The notes below the pieces were generated by a model. The model saw only the letters and a program-made list of their open reading frames with translations, had not been told where the DNA came from and did no database searches. From an uncultured Planctomycetota bacterium (GTDB taxonomy: Bacteria; Planctomycetota; Phycisphaerae; UBA1845; Fen-1342): DNA of 64,000 nucleotides. Positions 17,405-26,195 of the stretch are shown one piece after another (within the stretch, counting starts at the first letter, position 1; each line of letters begins with the position of its first letter). Position numbers and translations under genes: made by a program. The stretch lies in the NCBI GenBank assembly GCA_900696525.1, contig CAADGL010000016.1, forward strand, positions 165,720 through 229,719, given 5' to 3'.

Positions 17405-17527
17405 CGACGGGCGCGAGCTCGGAGTCGAAAACTCACCTTCCATGGGCTTGCGCGGCCTAGAATCCGACGAGGGCGGGAAGCGCGAACAGCTCTCCGTCAG
17501 CCAACCCGGGTGCTTGCCGCCGGCTGG

Positions 17528-17557
17528 TTGGCGATTTTGTAAACGTTTGTCTCTAAA
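17528..17557 (+). promoter_or_regulatory. Possible promoter of the LON-domain gene
   Basis: TTGGCG (17528-17533) and TCTAAA (17552-17557) are 18 bases apart in an unusually A/T-rich patch directly before the ATG at 17564. The -10 match is imperfect and the transcription start would leave almost no leader, so the mRNA could be near-leaderless. Confidence 0.35.
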
Positions 17558-17563
17558 AAGGTT

Positions 17564-18241
17564 ATGCTGGCAGACCTGCTCGACATTCCCGAGCTCGTTC
17601 CGGTCTTTCCCCTGCCGCAGGTTGTCCTGTTCCCTGGCAGTGCGATCCCGCTGCATATCTTCGAGCCCCGTTATCGGGCCATGACCGCCGACGCTCTGCT
17701 GGGGGAGCGCCTCATCGCGCTCGCACTGCTGAAGCCCGGCTACGAGCCGCTCTATCACACGCTCAACGCCCCCATTCACGCCACCGCCGGCCTCGGCCGC
17801 ATTGTCGATTCCGCCTCCTGCGACGACGGCACCTACAACATCGTGCTGCGCGGCGAAGCGCGGGTCCGGATCGTCGATGAGCTCGTCGGCCGCCCGTACC
17901 GTTTCGCCCGCGTCGAAGTCATGTGCTCGTCGCGGCCGCCCGCCGGCGAAGTCTCCAAGGCGCTGCGTGACGGCCTGTGCGCCGAGGCGCTGCGCTGCCT
18001 GGGCGACAGTGAGGAATCGCAGCGTCGCTGGAAGCGCCTCGCCGACGGCACGGCTGACCTCGACCATCTCGCCGACCTGGTTTCGGCCTGCCTGCCCGTG
18101 CCGGCCGAGACCCGCCAGTCGCTCCTCGCCGAGTGCGACGTGCAGCGCCGCACGGAGCGTCTGCTGGACACCCTGCGATCGCTCTCAACCTCCCACTGCT
18201 CCCGCCGCAGCCAGTTCCTGGGCCGTCCGCAGCAGAACTGA
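17564..18241 (+). CDS. LON-domain (Lon N-terminal substrate-binding) protein
   Basis: A 225-residue stand-alone version of the substrate-recognition domain of Lon protease. Characteristic segments are PVFPLPQVVLFPGSAIPLHIFEPRYRAM, a middle strand GLGRIVDSASCDDGTYNIVLRGEARVRIV and the helical RLADGTADLDHLADLVSACLP. There is no AAA+ ATPase or peptidase part. Such proteins are widespread; their clients are unknown. The Shine-Dalgarno-like AAAAAGG is only two bases from ATG 17564, consistent with a short or absent leader. It is followed by a dispersed repeat. Confidence 0.87.
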   Translation: MLADLLDIPELVPVFPLPQVVLFPGSAIPLHIFEPRYRAMTADALLGERLIALALLKPGYEPLYHTLNAPIHATAGLGRIVDSASCDDGTYNIVLRGEARVRIVDELVGRPYRFARVEVMCSSRPPAGEVSKALRDGLCAEALRCLGDSEESQRRWKRLADGTADLDHLADLVSACLPVPAETRQSLLAECDVQRRTERLLDTLRSLSTSHCSRRSQFLGRPQQN

Positions 18242-18297
18242 TCCACCGCCACGAACCGCGAGCACCAGCGAGCGTTAGTAGCCGCGTCGCCACGTGG

Positions 18298-18402
18298 TTA
18301 TCCAAGAACTCGGCTACTGATACGATAAGAGCGGATGCAAGTGTGATCGAAAGGAAATCATGGGCCTTCCGGCGCAACCGCTTCCTTGCGGGCGCGGCCC
18401 GG
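18298..18402 (+). repeat. Dispersed repeat, long copy 1 (upstream of the GH2 gene)
   Basis: This 105-base segment aligns without gaps to the reverse complement of 29774-29878, with 85 of 105 bases identical by hand count. Best conserved are TGATACGATAAGAGC near the start and the 29-base end beginning GCAACCGCTTCCTTGCGGGC (18374-18402). Both copies hold TACGAT with a TATCC element ending exactly 17 bases upstream, so a promoter function is possible. It lies in the 329-base gap 18242-18570 between the LON gene and the glycosidase; no gene is seen in that gap. Confidence 0.75.
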
Positions 18403-18570
18403 GTCGATGGGTCGTCACGACACTCGCTTGCGCTCGCGGCTCCTCTCGGGATACACCACCCGCTTCCGCTCGACATGCCGCGCCGCCGGACGCATCATGC
18501 CCAGCTGGTGGACGCTCGGCAGGGGGCAGACGGTGCGGGCACGGCACGTCGCGCGTCGCAAGGGGTGCTC

Positions 18571-21363
18571 ATGGATGAGATCGATCTTTCAGGTGCGTGG
18601 CAGATCCGGCATGATCCGCTCTCGCAAGGCCTGGCCGACCGCTGGTGGCGCAACCCGCCAGGCGACGGCTGGCGCGAAATCAGCGTGCCGTCCGCGTGGC
18701 AGAGCGTACTCGGCGCCGACGCGCATGGCCTTGCCTGGTATCGCCGGCGCCTTCCCGTGGAGGCACTCGCCTGGGCGCGCGCCGGCGGGCGCGTGCGGCT
18801 GCGCTTCGACAGCGTGGCGACCGAGGCGCGCGTCTGGATCGGCGCGTGCTTCTGCGGAGGGCACGAAGGCGACTGGGTTCCCTTCGAGCTGGACATCACC
18901 GGCGCGTTGCTGAGCGCCGAAGACCCCGCGCCCTGGCTCTACACCCGCGTCGACCAGCACCACGCGCCGCGCCCCGCGCGCGGCGTGGTCGTCGAGAACG
19001 GCCACATCACCAAGGGCTTCCACGACGTGCTCAGCTTGCAGCACGCGGGCCTCTGGGGCGCCGTGCGCCTGCGCCGCACCGGTGCCGTTTGCCTGCGGCC
19101 AAACGGCCTCGGCGTTCAGGCCGACCTCGAGCGCCGCAGCGTCGCGATCGAGCTGGAACTGAACGGCGACGGCCCGTTGCCCGAAGCATCGATCGAACTG
19201 CTCGACCCCGACGGCGCAATCGTGGCGCGCGATCGGCTGAGCGCCCCGTCCGGCGACCGTGGCGCGGCGATCCTCGGCGCGACGCTCGCTCTTCCGGTCG
19301 CGCTCGCGCCGTGGTCGCCGGCGTCACCCGCGCTCTACACCCTGCGCGTGCGGCTAGGCGCCGGCGATGCGGCCGAGACGCACGTGCGGCGCGTCGGGTT
19401 TCGGACGATCGCGACCGGCGGGCCCGGGAACTCGCAGATCCTGCTGAACGGCCGGCCGCTCCAGATTCGGGGCTTGCTCGACTGGGGCCACGAGCCGCGG
19501 CACATCGCGCCCGCGCCGACGCCGGAGGAGGTGCGCGCCAACTTTGCCCAGATGCGCGAGCGCGGCTTCAACTGCGTCGCGCTGTGCATGTTCTATCCAC
19601 CGGAGCACTTCTTCGACATCGCCGACGAGACCGGGATGCTGGTGTGGCAGGTCCAGCCCGTGTGGAAGAGCCGGATGAGCGCGGCGCTGATGCCGGAGTA
19701 TCGCCGGCAGTACGAGGAGTTCTTCCGGCGCGACCGCGGCCACCCGTCCGTCGTGATCGTGAGCGGCACGTGCGAGCACGAGGCGTACGACGAAGCGCTG
19801 GGCCGGTGGTGGTGGATGGAATCGGGCCGGGCTCTGCCGCACACGCTCCGCCAGTTGCAGACCGGCTTCCTGGAGCAGGTGCCCGCCGATCTGACCCACC
19901 TTTATGACGACCACGTCTACGACAACTGCGGCCGCTGGGTCTGTTTTCACGAGGACATGCAGAGCCGCATCTCCGAGCTTCCCCCGCGGCCCTTCGTCAT
20001 GGGCGAGACGATCATCTCCAACGCCTGGCCCGACGTGGAAGGGTTGCGGGCGGCGGCCGGCGCGTCCCCGCCGTGGTGGCTGACCCGCGGACTGGATGAA
20101 TGCGCCGCGTTCGAGCAGGCGCTGGAGCGGCGCGCCGGCGGCGCGGGCGTGGCGCGTTTCAAGCGCCAGGGCGAGCGCTTCGCCCGCGAGTTCCGAAAGT
20201 TCCAGGCCGAAGTGCTGCGCATGCACCCGCGCAACGCCGGCTTCGTCACCAACGCCATCCGCGACGTGCCGATCTGCCGGCTGGGCCTCAAGGACGACCT
20301 CGACCGTTGGCGCTTCGCGCCCGGGGATACGCGCTCCTGGCTGGGGGACGTCGTGCTGCTGCTTCAGACGCCTGAGCACCTGCGCGGCGTCCGCGAGCAG
20401 GCGCGCGTCGCTTGCCGGCTCGGCGTATCCAACTACGCCGGGCGCACGTTTGACGCGACGCTGTCGCTCACGCTCGATGGACGGCCGCTGGCCGCACCAA
20501 AGGCGGGCGCCGGCATGGGCGAGATCGTCTGGGCCGACGTGGCGTTCGACGCACCCGCCTGCGCCGACGGCGCGCCGCGCCTCTTCGAGCTCGCCGTGGC
20601 CGCCGCGGACATCAGCAACCGCTGGCTGCTGGTGGCGCTGCCGCCCCGGCGGCCGCCGGACGGCGTCGCCCGGCTCGACGGCCTGCCTTTCACGGAGGCG
20701 GAGCGCACGCCGGAGTTCGAGGAGCGCGCCTACAGCAGCGGCTGGTGCCTGCCGTGCCGGTCGTGGAAGCCGCGCCTGCCGGACGCCGCCGCGCTGCTGC
20801 CCCAGGCGGGCGTCGTCGCCGCCGGCGGCACGATTCCTCCGGGAGTGCGCGTGCTCGTGACGCACCGGATGACGCGCGACGTTCAGGCGTTCATCGCCGG
20901 GGGTGGGCGCGTGCTGCTGCTGGCGCATCGCGGCGCCGGCGGGATGGGCACGCGCTGGATCAACCTGTGGGGGCAGTTACCGCTGATCGTCGAACGTGAG
21001 GAGCCGCACGCGGCGATCCGTCCGGGCGAGAGCGACGCGGTGCTCGCGCTGCTGCACTACGACCTGACGCGCTGGACGACGCGCGCCGTGCCCTCGGACG
21101 ACCTCGGCGACTTCGCCGATCACGTCGAGCCGATCATCCGCTATGTCTGGACGCACGACCAGGGCGTCCCCAAGCGGTTCGACGCCGCCTTCTCCGCGCG
21201 CGTCGAGCACGGCCTGCTCGTGGTGAGCTGCCTCGATCACACGGCGGCCGCGGGCGGCTGGCTGCTCGACCGTCTGCTGCACTTTGCGGCGGAGGCGCCG
21301 CTGGTCGGCGCGGCGCGGGAGCTGGACGTGTCGCCTTTCGTCATGGCCGCGGGCTCATCGTAG
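18571..21363 (+). CDS. Glycoside hydrolase family 2-type (beta-galactosidase/mannosidase-like) protein
   Basis: A 930-residue enzyme with GH2 domain order: N-terminal sugar-binding fold (MDEIDLSGAWQIRHDPL, WYRRRLPV, RVRLRFDSVATEARVWIG), immunoglobulin-like linker (ALYTLRVRLGAG, RRVGFRTIAT), then the TIM barrel (ILLNGRPLQIRGLLDWG, MRERGFNCVALCMFYPPEHFFDIADETGMLVW). The acid/base region is HPSVVIVSGTCEHE, with Glu402 preceded by Cys where GH2 enzymes normally have Asn. The nucleophile candidate is Glu479 in FVMGETI. No signal peptide is visible. ATG 18571 has AAGGGG upstream; the open frame extends to 18133 but overlaps the LON gene. Substrate unknown; activity may be atypical. Confidence 0.82.
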   Translation: MDEIDLSGAWQIRHDPLSQGLADRWWRNPPGDGWREISVPSAWQSVLGADAHGLAWYRRRLPVEALAWARAGGRVRLRFDSVATEARVWIGACFCGGHEGDWVPFELDITGALLSAEDPAPWLYTRVDQHHAPRPARGVVVENGHITKGFHDVLSLQHAGLWGAVRLRRTGAVCLRPNGLGVQADLERRSVAIELELNGDGPLPEASIELLDPDGAIVARDRLSAPSGDRGAAILGATLALPVALAPWSPASPALYTLRVRLGAGDAAETHVRRVGFRTIATGGPGNSQILLNGRPLQIRGLLDWGHEPRHIAPAPTPEEVRANFAQMRERGFNCVALCMFYPPEHFFDIADETGMLVWQVQPVWKSRMSAALMPEYRRQYEEFFRRDRGHPSVVIVSGTCEHEAYDEALGRWWWMESGRALPHTLRQLQTGFLEQVPADLTHLYDDHVYDNCGRWVCFHEDMQSRISELPPRPFVMGETIISNAWPDVEGLRAAAGASPPWWLTRGLDECAAFEQALERRAGGAGVARFKRQGERFAREFRKFQAEVLRMHPRNAGFVTNAIRDVPICRLGLKDDLDRWRFAPGDTRSWLGDVVLLLQTPEHLRGVREQARVACRLGVSNYAGRTFDATLSLTLDGRPLAAPKAGAGMGEIVWADVAFDAPACADGAPRLFELAVAAADISNRWLLVALPPRRPPDGVARLDGLPFTEAERTPEFEERAYSSGWCLPCRSWKPRLPDAAALLPQAGVVAAGGTIPPGVRVLVTHRMTRDVQAFIAGGGRVLLLAHRGAGGMGTRWINLWGQLPLIVEREEPHAAIRPGESDAVLALLHYDLTRWTTRAVPSDDLGDFADHVEPIIRYVWTHDQGVPKRFDAAFSARVEHGLLVVSCLDHTAAAGGWLLDRLLHFAAEAPLVGAARELDVSPFVMAAGSS

Positions 21364-21373
21364 GCCGTCCGTC

Positions 21374-21402
21374 GCAACCGCTTCCTCATGGGCGCGGCTC
21401 GG
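21374..21402 (+). repeat. Dispersed repeat, short copy (29 bases)
   Basis: Matches the conserved 29-base end of the long copies with three mismatches relative to the copy at 29774-29802. It lies in the 45-base space between the convergent glycosidase and M48 protease genes, immediately after the glycosidase stop. Unlike the other copies it is not upstream of a gene in the same orientation. Confidence 0.65.
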
Positions 21403-21408
21403 ATCGGC

Positions 21409-22923
21409 TCAGCTTGCCGACAGGACCGTCCACAGTCGCAGCTCCCACGCCGCCCAAACGCCGCTGAGCAGCGCCACCGCCAGGATGCCGCGCTTGATGT
21501 TCAGCACACTCCGCTCGAAGCGCCGCACCGCCGGCGGCTCCTGAGCCAACTGCCGCACGAACCGCGATCGCGACGCGATCGACGAATGACGCCAACTGCG
21601 CGTCTCCGGCGGAATGCCGTTCAGCACGGCGACGTCGTTGAGCGTGTCGCCGAAAACGTGGGCCGCCGTGGCGCAGAGCCGGTCGCCGTCAACCAGGTCG
21701 CGTGCGGCGGGCGGACGGGTCGCGATCTCGGCGGCCGGGTCGGTGTGCGGCCCGGGCACGTGCACGGCGCACGGCAGGCGGCAGGGCAGGCCGCTGAGCG
21801 CCAGCGTGCGCACGCCGAAGACGTCGGCCTGGCGCTCGAAGCGGCGGGAGATCCAGCCGAAGACAACGCCCCACTTGAGCAGCAGCAGGCCGGCGACGCA
21901 GGCGACGAGCGTCTGGAACGTGACCGGGTCGAGCTGCCGCGCGTGAACGGACAGCACGGTGATCCAGCAGCCGCTGATGAACGCCAGAAGCAGGAAGTAG
22001 AGGATGTGGTGGCGTTTCACGTGGCCGGCCTCGTGGCCGAACACGGCCTCGATCTTCGCGTCTTCGAGCTGCTCCAGCATGCCGTCGGTGATCATCACGT
22101 AGCGCAGCGGCGCTACGACGCCCATCACCGCCGCGTTGACGATCATCCCGCCGGAGCGCCACACGAGGATCTCGCGGCAGCGCATGCGCAGCTTCCGGCA
22201 GAGGAACAGCAGCCGGTCGCGCAGCGGCCCGTCCGCCAGCCGCGTCGTGGACCAGACGTGCCGCAGCAGCGCGGGCGTGACCAGCGCTACGACCGCCGTC
22301 GCCAGGCCGAGCACCATGTCGGGCATGAAGGGGTGTAGCCGCATCAGCCCTTCGTCATAGCGATCGATCAGGTCGCGCGTCACGAGGATCAGCAGCATCG
22401 GCGCCACCACGAACAGCACCTGGTGCCGCAGATTGAAGGCCACGTACTGCCCCAGGCTCCACACCGGGTGCACCGGCCGGCCGCGGTACAGACTGGTCTC
22501 GACCGCGATCTGCCGCAGCGCCCGGTCCGCCGGATACAGCGCCAGCCAGACCATCACGATGGCCACAAGGAAGGGCAGCGCCGCGAGCAGTCCGGCAACG
22601 CCCGGCCATTCCCCAACGACTGGCGCCTGGCGGCAGAGCGTCATCCACGACGTCGTCAGCAGCACTCCGGCATGCAGCAGCGCCAGCAGCAGTTGCAGCA
22701 CCATCAGCCCGACGGACAGCACATGGTGCCCCTGCCCAGGGTCCGCGGGATGCCGCTCGATGGCCCGCAGGGCCCGGCGGTTGAAGTGCAGACCCGCCAC
22801 AGCCGGAATCAACGTCGCCAGCGCGACACTCCACGAAGTCGTGGCCGCGCTCTCCGTCAGGGCGTACGGCGGGCGCGTGAAAGCAAGGATGATCGACAGC
22901 ACGCCGATGACGACCAGGTACAT
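21409..22923 (-). CDS. M48-family membrane metalloprotease
   Basis: A 504-residue integral membrane zinc protease. It has several N-terminal hydrophobic segments (VVIGVLSIILAF, VGLMVLQLLLALLHAGVLL, LAALPFLVAIVMVWLAL) and the active site FGHEAGHVKRHH (H297, E298, H301). The third zinc ligand is probably Glu363 in RRFERQADVFG. This is the M48 (Ste24/HtpX-like) pattern. The C-terminal ~100 residues are less conserved and end in one more hydrophobic segment. The role is probably membrane protein quality control. A second M48 protease, htpX, lies at 38.6 kb. Confidence 0.88.
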   Translation of the reverse strand: MYLVVIGVLSIILAFTRPPYALTESAATTSWSVALATLIPAVAGLHFNRRALRAIERHPADPGQGHHVLSVGLMVLQLLLALLHAGVLLTTSWMTLCRQAPVVGEWPGVAGLLAALPFLVAIVMVWLALYPADRALRQIAVETSLYRGRPVHPVWSLGQYVAFNLRHQVLFVVAPMLLILVTRDLIDRYDEGLMRLHPFMPDMVLGLATAVVALVTPALLRHVWSTTRLADGPLRDRLLFLCRKLRMRCREILVWRSGGMIVNAAVMGVVAPLRYVMITDGMLEQLEDAKIEAVFGHEAGHVKRHHILYFLLLAFISGCWITVLSVHARQLDPVTFQTLVACVAGLLLLKWGVVFGWISRRFERQADVFGVRTLALSGLPCRLPCAVHVPGPHTDPAAEIATRPPAARDLVDGDRLCATAAHVFGDTLNDVAVLNGIPPETRSWRHSSIASRSRFVRQLAQEPPAVRRFERSVLNIKRGILAVALLSGVWAAWELRLWTVLSAS

Positions 22924-22965
22924 CGGGGCGAATCATACGCGCCCCTGCGCATGCGGCCAGCCCCG

Positions 22966-24726
22966 CTACGGCCGCGGCGGCGCGCCCGAGCCGTCCCCGG
23001 TGTCGGACGGCGGCGTGTCTTTCGGCGGCGCGCCTTCTCCGCCGGGGCGTCCTGCGGTCTGGCGCACGACGAGGGTTCTCGCGTAGATGTCTCCGAGCCG
23101 CTGCCGGTTGCGTGAGACGACGACCAGCACGACGAGCATCCAGAACTGGGGCATCAACTCGATCAGCCGGATCGCGTTGCGCAGCACCACCTGCCAGAAA
23201 CGCGGGGCGCCGCCGTCTTCGGAGGCCAGCCGCGTGCCGGTGATCGCCTTGCCCAGCGTCCGCTGCGCCAGCAGCTCGAAGAGCGTGCAGTAGACGATGA
23301 AGCACACGCTGCTGAGCCCCCACCACCACCGGACCGGCGCCGGCGGTACATCGACGCTCGGCCCGCCGAACATGCCCCAGCTCGCCAGCTGCGACAGCCC
23401 GTCGCGCCACGGCACGTTCAGCACCAGCGACCACGGCAGCGCAAACAGGCAGAAGTCGATCAGCCCCCCCGCCGCCCGCTGGAACGCCAGGGCCGGCTCG
23501 ACGCCCGGCGGCAGCGCCAGCGGCTGCGTCAGGCTGGTCCGCCGCAGCACGAAGAAGCTGACGAACAACGCCACCAGAATCAGCAGGGTCGCGACCTGGA
23601 GCAGCCCGTGCAGCCGCTCCTCGCGCATCGGCCGCGCCACGATGTTGCGGACCGCGACGGCCGGCTCGGCGGGCGCCCCCTCCAGCCCCCCGAATTGCAG
23701 CCACAATTGCCGGTCGCCATCCTGCATCAGCAGCGCCAGGCACTGGTTGAACCCGACGGCGTCGAGATACGCCGCCGGCTCGACGTCGGCGGGAAGACTC
23801 GAAAGCGCTAGCTCCGCGGCTCGTTGCCAGTGCGCCCCCGGCGCGGCGGGCGCTCCCAGCCGGCGGTAGACCGCGAGCGTGGGCTCCCCGGCCTCGCCGC
23901 GTCCCGCCAGAACCAACGAGGGCACGCGGCTGATCGTCGTCAGCCCGAAGCCCGACAGCCGCGTGAACTCGACGGAATCCAGCGGGCTCAGCTCGCCGCG
24001 GCTCTCATCCAGCAGGAATGTCAGCACGCGCTGGGCGTTGGCCGGATCCACGCACGCCACGAGCAGCCCGCCCGCTGCCGCCAGCAGCCGCGGCCGAAGG
24101 GCACCCTCGCGGCGCTGGACCTGCGGGGGACAGGGGGCAAGCCCGCGCCAGCCCTGCTCGCGATCGTGAATCACGACGGCCAGCTCGGACAGGCCGCTGC
24201 GAAAAGGCTGGCTGGCCGGGTCCTGACCCGCGTCGGCGGCGGGAGTGTACGCCGCGAGCTTGTCGGCCACGTCGCCGGACGTGAGGGCGTAGAGCACGCC
24301 GTCGCGTCCGACGAGGTGGATCGGCCGGGCACGGTCCGGCAGGACGCGTTCGGGAAGGGAGACGCGCGGGCCATAGCGCCAGATCGAACGGTCAGAAAGC
24401 ACGAGGATGGCGTCGCCGTCGGCGCAGAACAGGTCGACGACCCAGCCGTTGATGGCGCGGCCCAGGTCGAAGGCGCTTGTCGGCTCGCGGTAGAAGATGC
24501 GGCCCTGGTCGCGCCCGCCCTCGAGCACCCACAGCACGTGCTCGCTGCCGCTGATGAACACGCGCCGGGCGTCGCGCCCCTCGGGCTCGACGGCCTGGCC
24601 CGGTGCGCTTGACGACGCGAGCAGCATCGCCAGCGCCGCCGCCGGGCCGCCCCAGCCGTCGAACCCGTGACGCCGGCGCGCCGGCCGCCCCGAACGACGC
24701 GCCGCTGTGGAAGCCGCCGGCGTCAC
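22966..24726 (-). CDS. RDD-family membrane protein with N-terminal extracytoplasmic beta domain
   Basis: A 586-residue protein. After a basic N-terminus and hydrophobic stretch (GWGGPAAALAMLLASSSAPGQA) comes a ~330-residue beta-rich domain that reads like a propeller (HVLWVLEGGRDQGRIFYRE, GDAILVLSDRSIWRYGP, GVLYALTSGDVADKLAAY). A transmembrane segment (LLQVATLLILVALFVSFFVL) precedes the C-terminal RDD domain (RAAGGLIDFCLFALPWSLVL, LFELLAQRTLGKAITGTRL, NRQRLGDIYARTLVV). The start is GTG 24726, sharing GTGA with the upstream lipoprotein; the open frame runs further upstream but shadows it. RDD proteins are often ion or solute transporters; the pairing with a sensor-like domain is inference. Confidence 0.78.
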   Translation of the reverse strand: MTPAASTAARRSGRPARRRHGFDGWGGPAAALAMLLASSSAPGQAVEPEGRDARRVFISGSEHVLWVLEGGRDQGRIFYREPTSAFDLGRAINGWVVDLFCADGDAILVLSDRSIWRYGPRVSLPERVLPDRARPIHLVGRDGVLYALTSGDVADKLAAYTPAADAGQDPASQPFRSGLSELAVVIHDREQGWRGLAPCPPQVQRREGALRPRLLAAAGGLLVACVDPANAQRVLTFLLDESRGELSPLDSVEFTRLSGFGLTTISRVPSLVLAGRGEAGEPTLAVYRRLGAPAAPGAHWQRAAELALSSLPADVEPAAYLDAVGFNQCLALLMQDGDRQLWLQFGGLEGAPAEPAVAVRNIVARPMREERLHGLLQVATLLILVALFVSFFVLRRTSLTQPLALPPGVEPALAFQRAAGGLIDFCLFALPWSLVLNVPWRDGLSQLASWGMFGGPSVDVPPAPVRWWWGLSSVCFIVYCTLFELLAQRTLGKAITGTRLASEDGGAPRFWQVVLRNAIRLIELMPQFWMLVVLVVVSRNRQRLGDIYARTLVVRQTAGRPGGEGAPPKDTPPSDTGDGSGAPPRP

Positions 24727-25610
24727 TGGTCGGCACTCGCGGGCGATCGGTGCGGCGCGTCGATCTGCTCGACGGCGCCTCGAAAGCCGCTCGGAAAGTC
24801 GCAGAAATCCTCCAGCTCCGTGAGGCGGACCGAGGTGAAGTCGATGCGCAGCTCGGCCTCGTCGGCCGGCCACCGGATGACGTATCTCCGCGGCACCAGC
24901 GCTCCGCCCGGCCCCGCCGCCTCGTAGCGGCCGATGTCGGCGTGCATGAGCACGCGGCCGTCTACGCCGCGATCGACGATCTCCGCGGGCAGATGCGGCG
25001 CCGTCGGCTGAAGGCGGATCTCGCGCAGGCCCACGGGGTAGCCCGCGGCGTGCCGCACGTACAGCAGCCGATGGTCCCCGCCTTCGACGCGCAGCAGCGC
25101 CCCGAGCGAGTTCGGAAGCGCCGCCGGAAGCGGCCGCAGCATCAGCGCATCCAGCAGGTCGCCCGGCGCGATGGGCAGCCGCCGGCCGGTGTCGGGGCCC
25201 GCGCTTTCCCAGCGTCCCCACCACAACCGCGGCGTATCGGGCTCGATCCAGACCCAGTAGCGCGCGTCGTTCGAGCCGAACTGCGCGATCGTGCCGCCGA
25301 GCGAGCGAACGTCGAAGATCAGGCAGCGCGGGGCGCGGAAGATCATCGCCGCGTCGTGGCCGATGAAGCGGCGCATCGTCCCGTTGCCGTCGCGGAAACT
25401 GAACGAGACCAGGGCGCGGCTCTGCACGGTCCCCGTCAGCCGGCCGAGATGCTGGTTGGCGCGCTCCAGCGCGTGCTCGGCGTCGCGCGGCGGGTCGCCC
25501 ACGCCCCCGGATCGCCCGCAACAGCCGGCGAGCGCCAGCAACGCGGCCGCGGCGCACGCCGGGAACGCCGCGCGGCGCGTCGCCCGGTGCGCGCCACGCC
25601 GGCTATGCAT
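24723..25610 (-). CDS. Lipoprotein of unknown function
   Basis: A 295-residue predicted lipoprotein with lipobox LAGC (Cys30) after a basic and hydrophobic leader. The mature part is beta-rich (RALVSFSFRDGNGTMRRFIGHDAAMIFRAPRCLIFDVRSLGGTIAQFGSNDARYWVWIEP). That pattern resembles LolA/LolB-like periplasmic lipid-carrier folds, a suggestion only. ATG 25610 overlaps the previous gene by eight bases and its stop overlaps the RDD gene's GTG. The order hypothetical-lipoprotein-RDD protein is therefore one translational unit. Confidence 0.72.
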   Translation of the reverse strand: MHSRRGAHRATRRAAFPACAAAALLALAGCCGRSGGVGDPPRDAEHALERANQHLGRLTGTVQSRALVSFSFRDGNGTMRRFIGHDAAMIFRAPRCLIFDVRSLGGTIAQFGSNDARYWVWIEPDTPRLWWGRWESAGPDTGRRLPIAPGDLLDALMLRPLPAALPNSLGALLRVEGGDHRLLYVRHAAGYPVGLREIRLQPTAPHLPAEIVDRGVDGRVLMHADIGRYEAAGPGGALVPRRYVIRWPADEAELRIDFTSVRLTELEDFCDFPSGFRGAVEQIDAPHRSPASADQ

Positions 25611-26139
25611 TCGCGACTCCCGAGGCGTCCGAAATGACGGCGTCGATGGGCACCTGGCCACTGATCAGAGATTCCAGTTGCGCGCTGAGCCGCTCGATCT
25701 CCTCCTCGGCCAGCGGCGGGCGCTCGACAACGTGGAGGTCGCCTCGCGAGGGCGCCGCGAAGCGCCAGTGCTCCTGCTCGCCTTCCTGCACGGTGTCCGT
25801 CAGCTTCAGCACGCGCCGCCGCCACAGCAGCAGCGCCAGCACGAAGCGCAACTGCCGTTGTTGCGGCGGGCCGTCGGCCGCCAGGCCCTCGAAGAGGGCG
25901 TAGACGGTCTCGACGTCCAAGGCGCGACGCCTGGGCGCGCTCGGCGCGGCGTGGCGGGCCTTCCACGAGGCAATTGGCGCCTCGCCCGCCGGCGGCGCGC
26001 AGGCGAGGCAGTAGTCGCGGCGCTCGTAGCCGCCCGGCGTGGCGAAGAGATACGCGCGAAAGGCGTCGCCGGGCTCAAAGGCGCGGTCGCCGGCGGCGCA
26101 CTGTCCGGTGGACGGGGGCATCTGCCACTCGGTGGCCAA
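25603..26139 (-). CDS. Conserved hypothetical protein with cysteine-rich N-terminus
   Basis: A 178-residue protein with an unusual TTG start at 26139, supported by AAGGAG six bases upstream. The N-terminal half has a Cys motif set (GQCAAGDRAFEPGDAF, RRDYCLACAPP) that looks like a small zinc-binding module. The middle is helical (VETVYALFEGLAADGPPQQRQLRFVLALLLWRRRVLKL) and the end is acidic. No enzymatic motif is seen. It is first in the cluster with the lipoprotein and RDD genes and probably sets their expression or assembly. Confidence 0.72.
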   Translation of the reverse strand: MATEWQMPPSTGQCAAGDRAFEPGDAFRAYLFATPGGYERRDYCLACAPPAGEAPIASWKARHAAPSAPRRRALDVETVYALFEGLAADGPPQQRQLRFVLALLLWRRRVLKLTDTVQEGEQEHWRFAAPSRGDLHVVERPPLAEEEIERLSAQLESLISGQVPIDAVISDASGVANA

Positions 26140-26195
26140 CGGGGGCTCCTTGCGTTGTTCGCTGCGGCGCGATTATAGCCCCGGCGTGCGGGACG

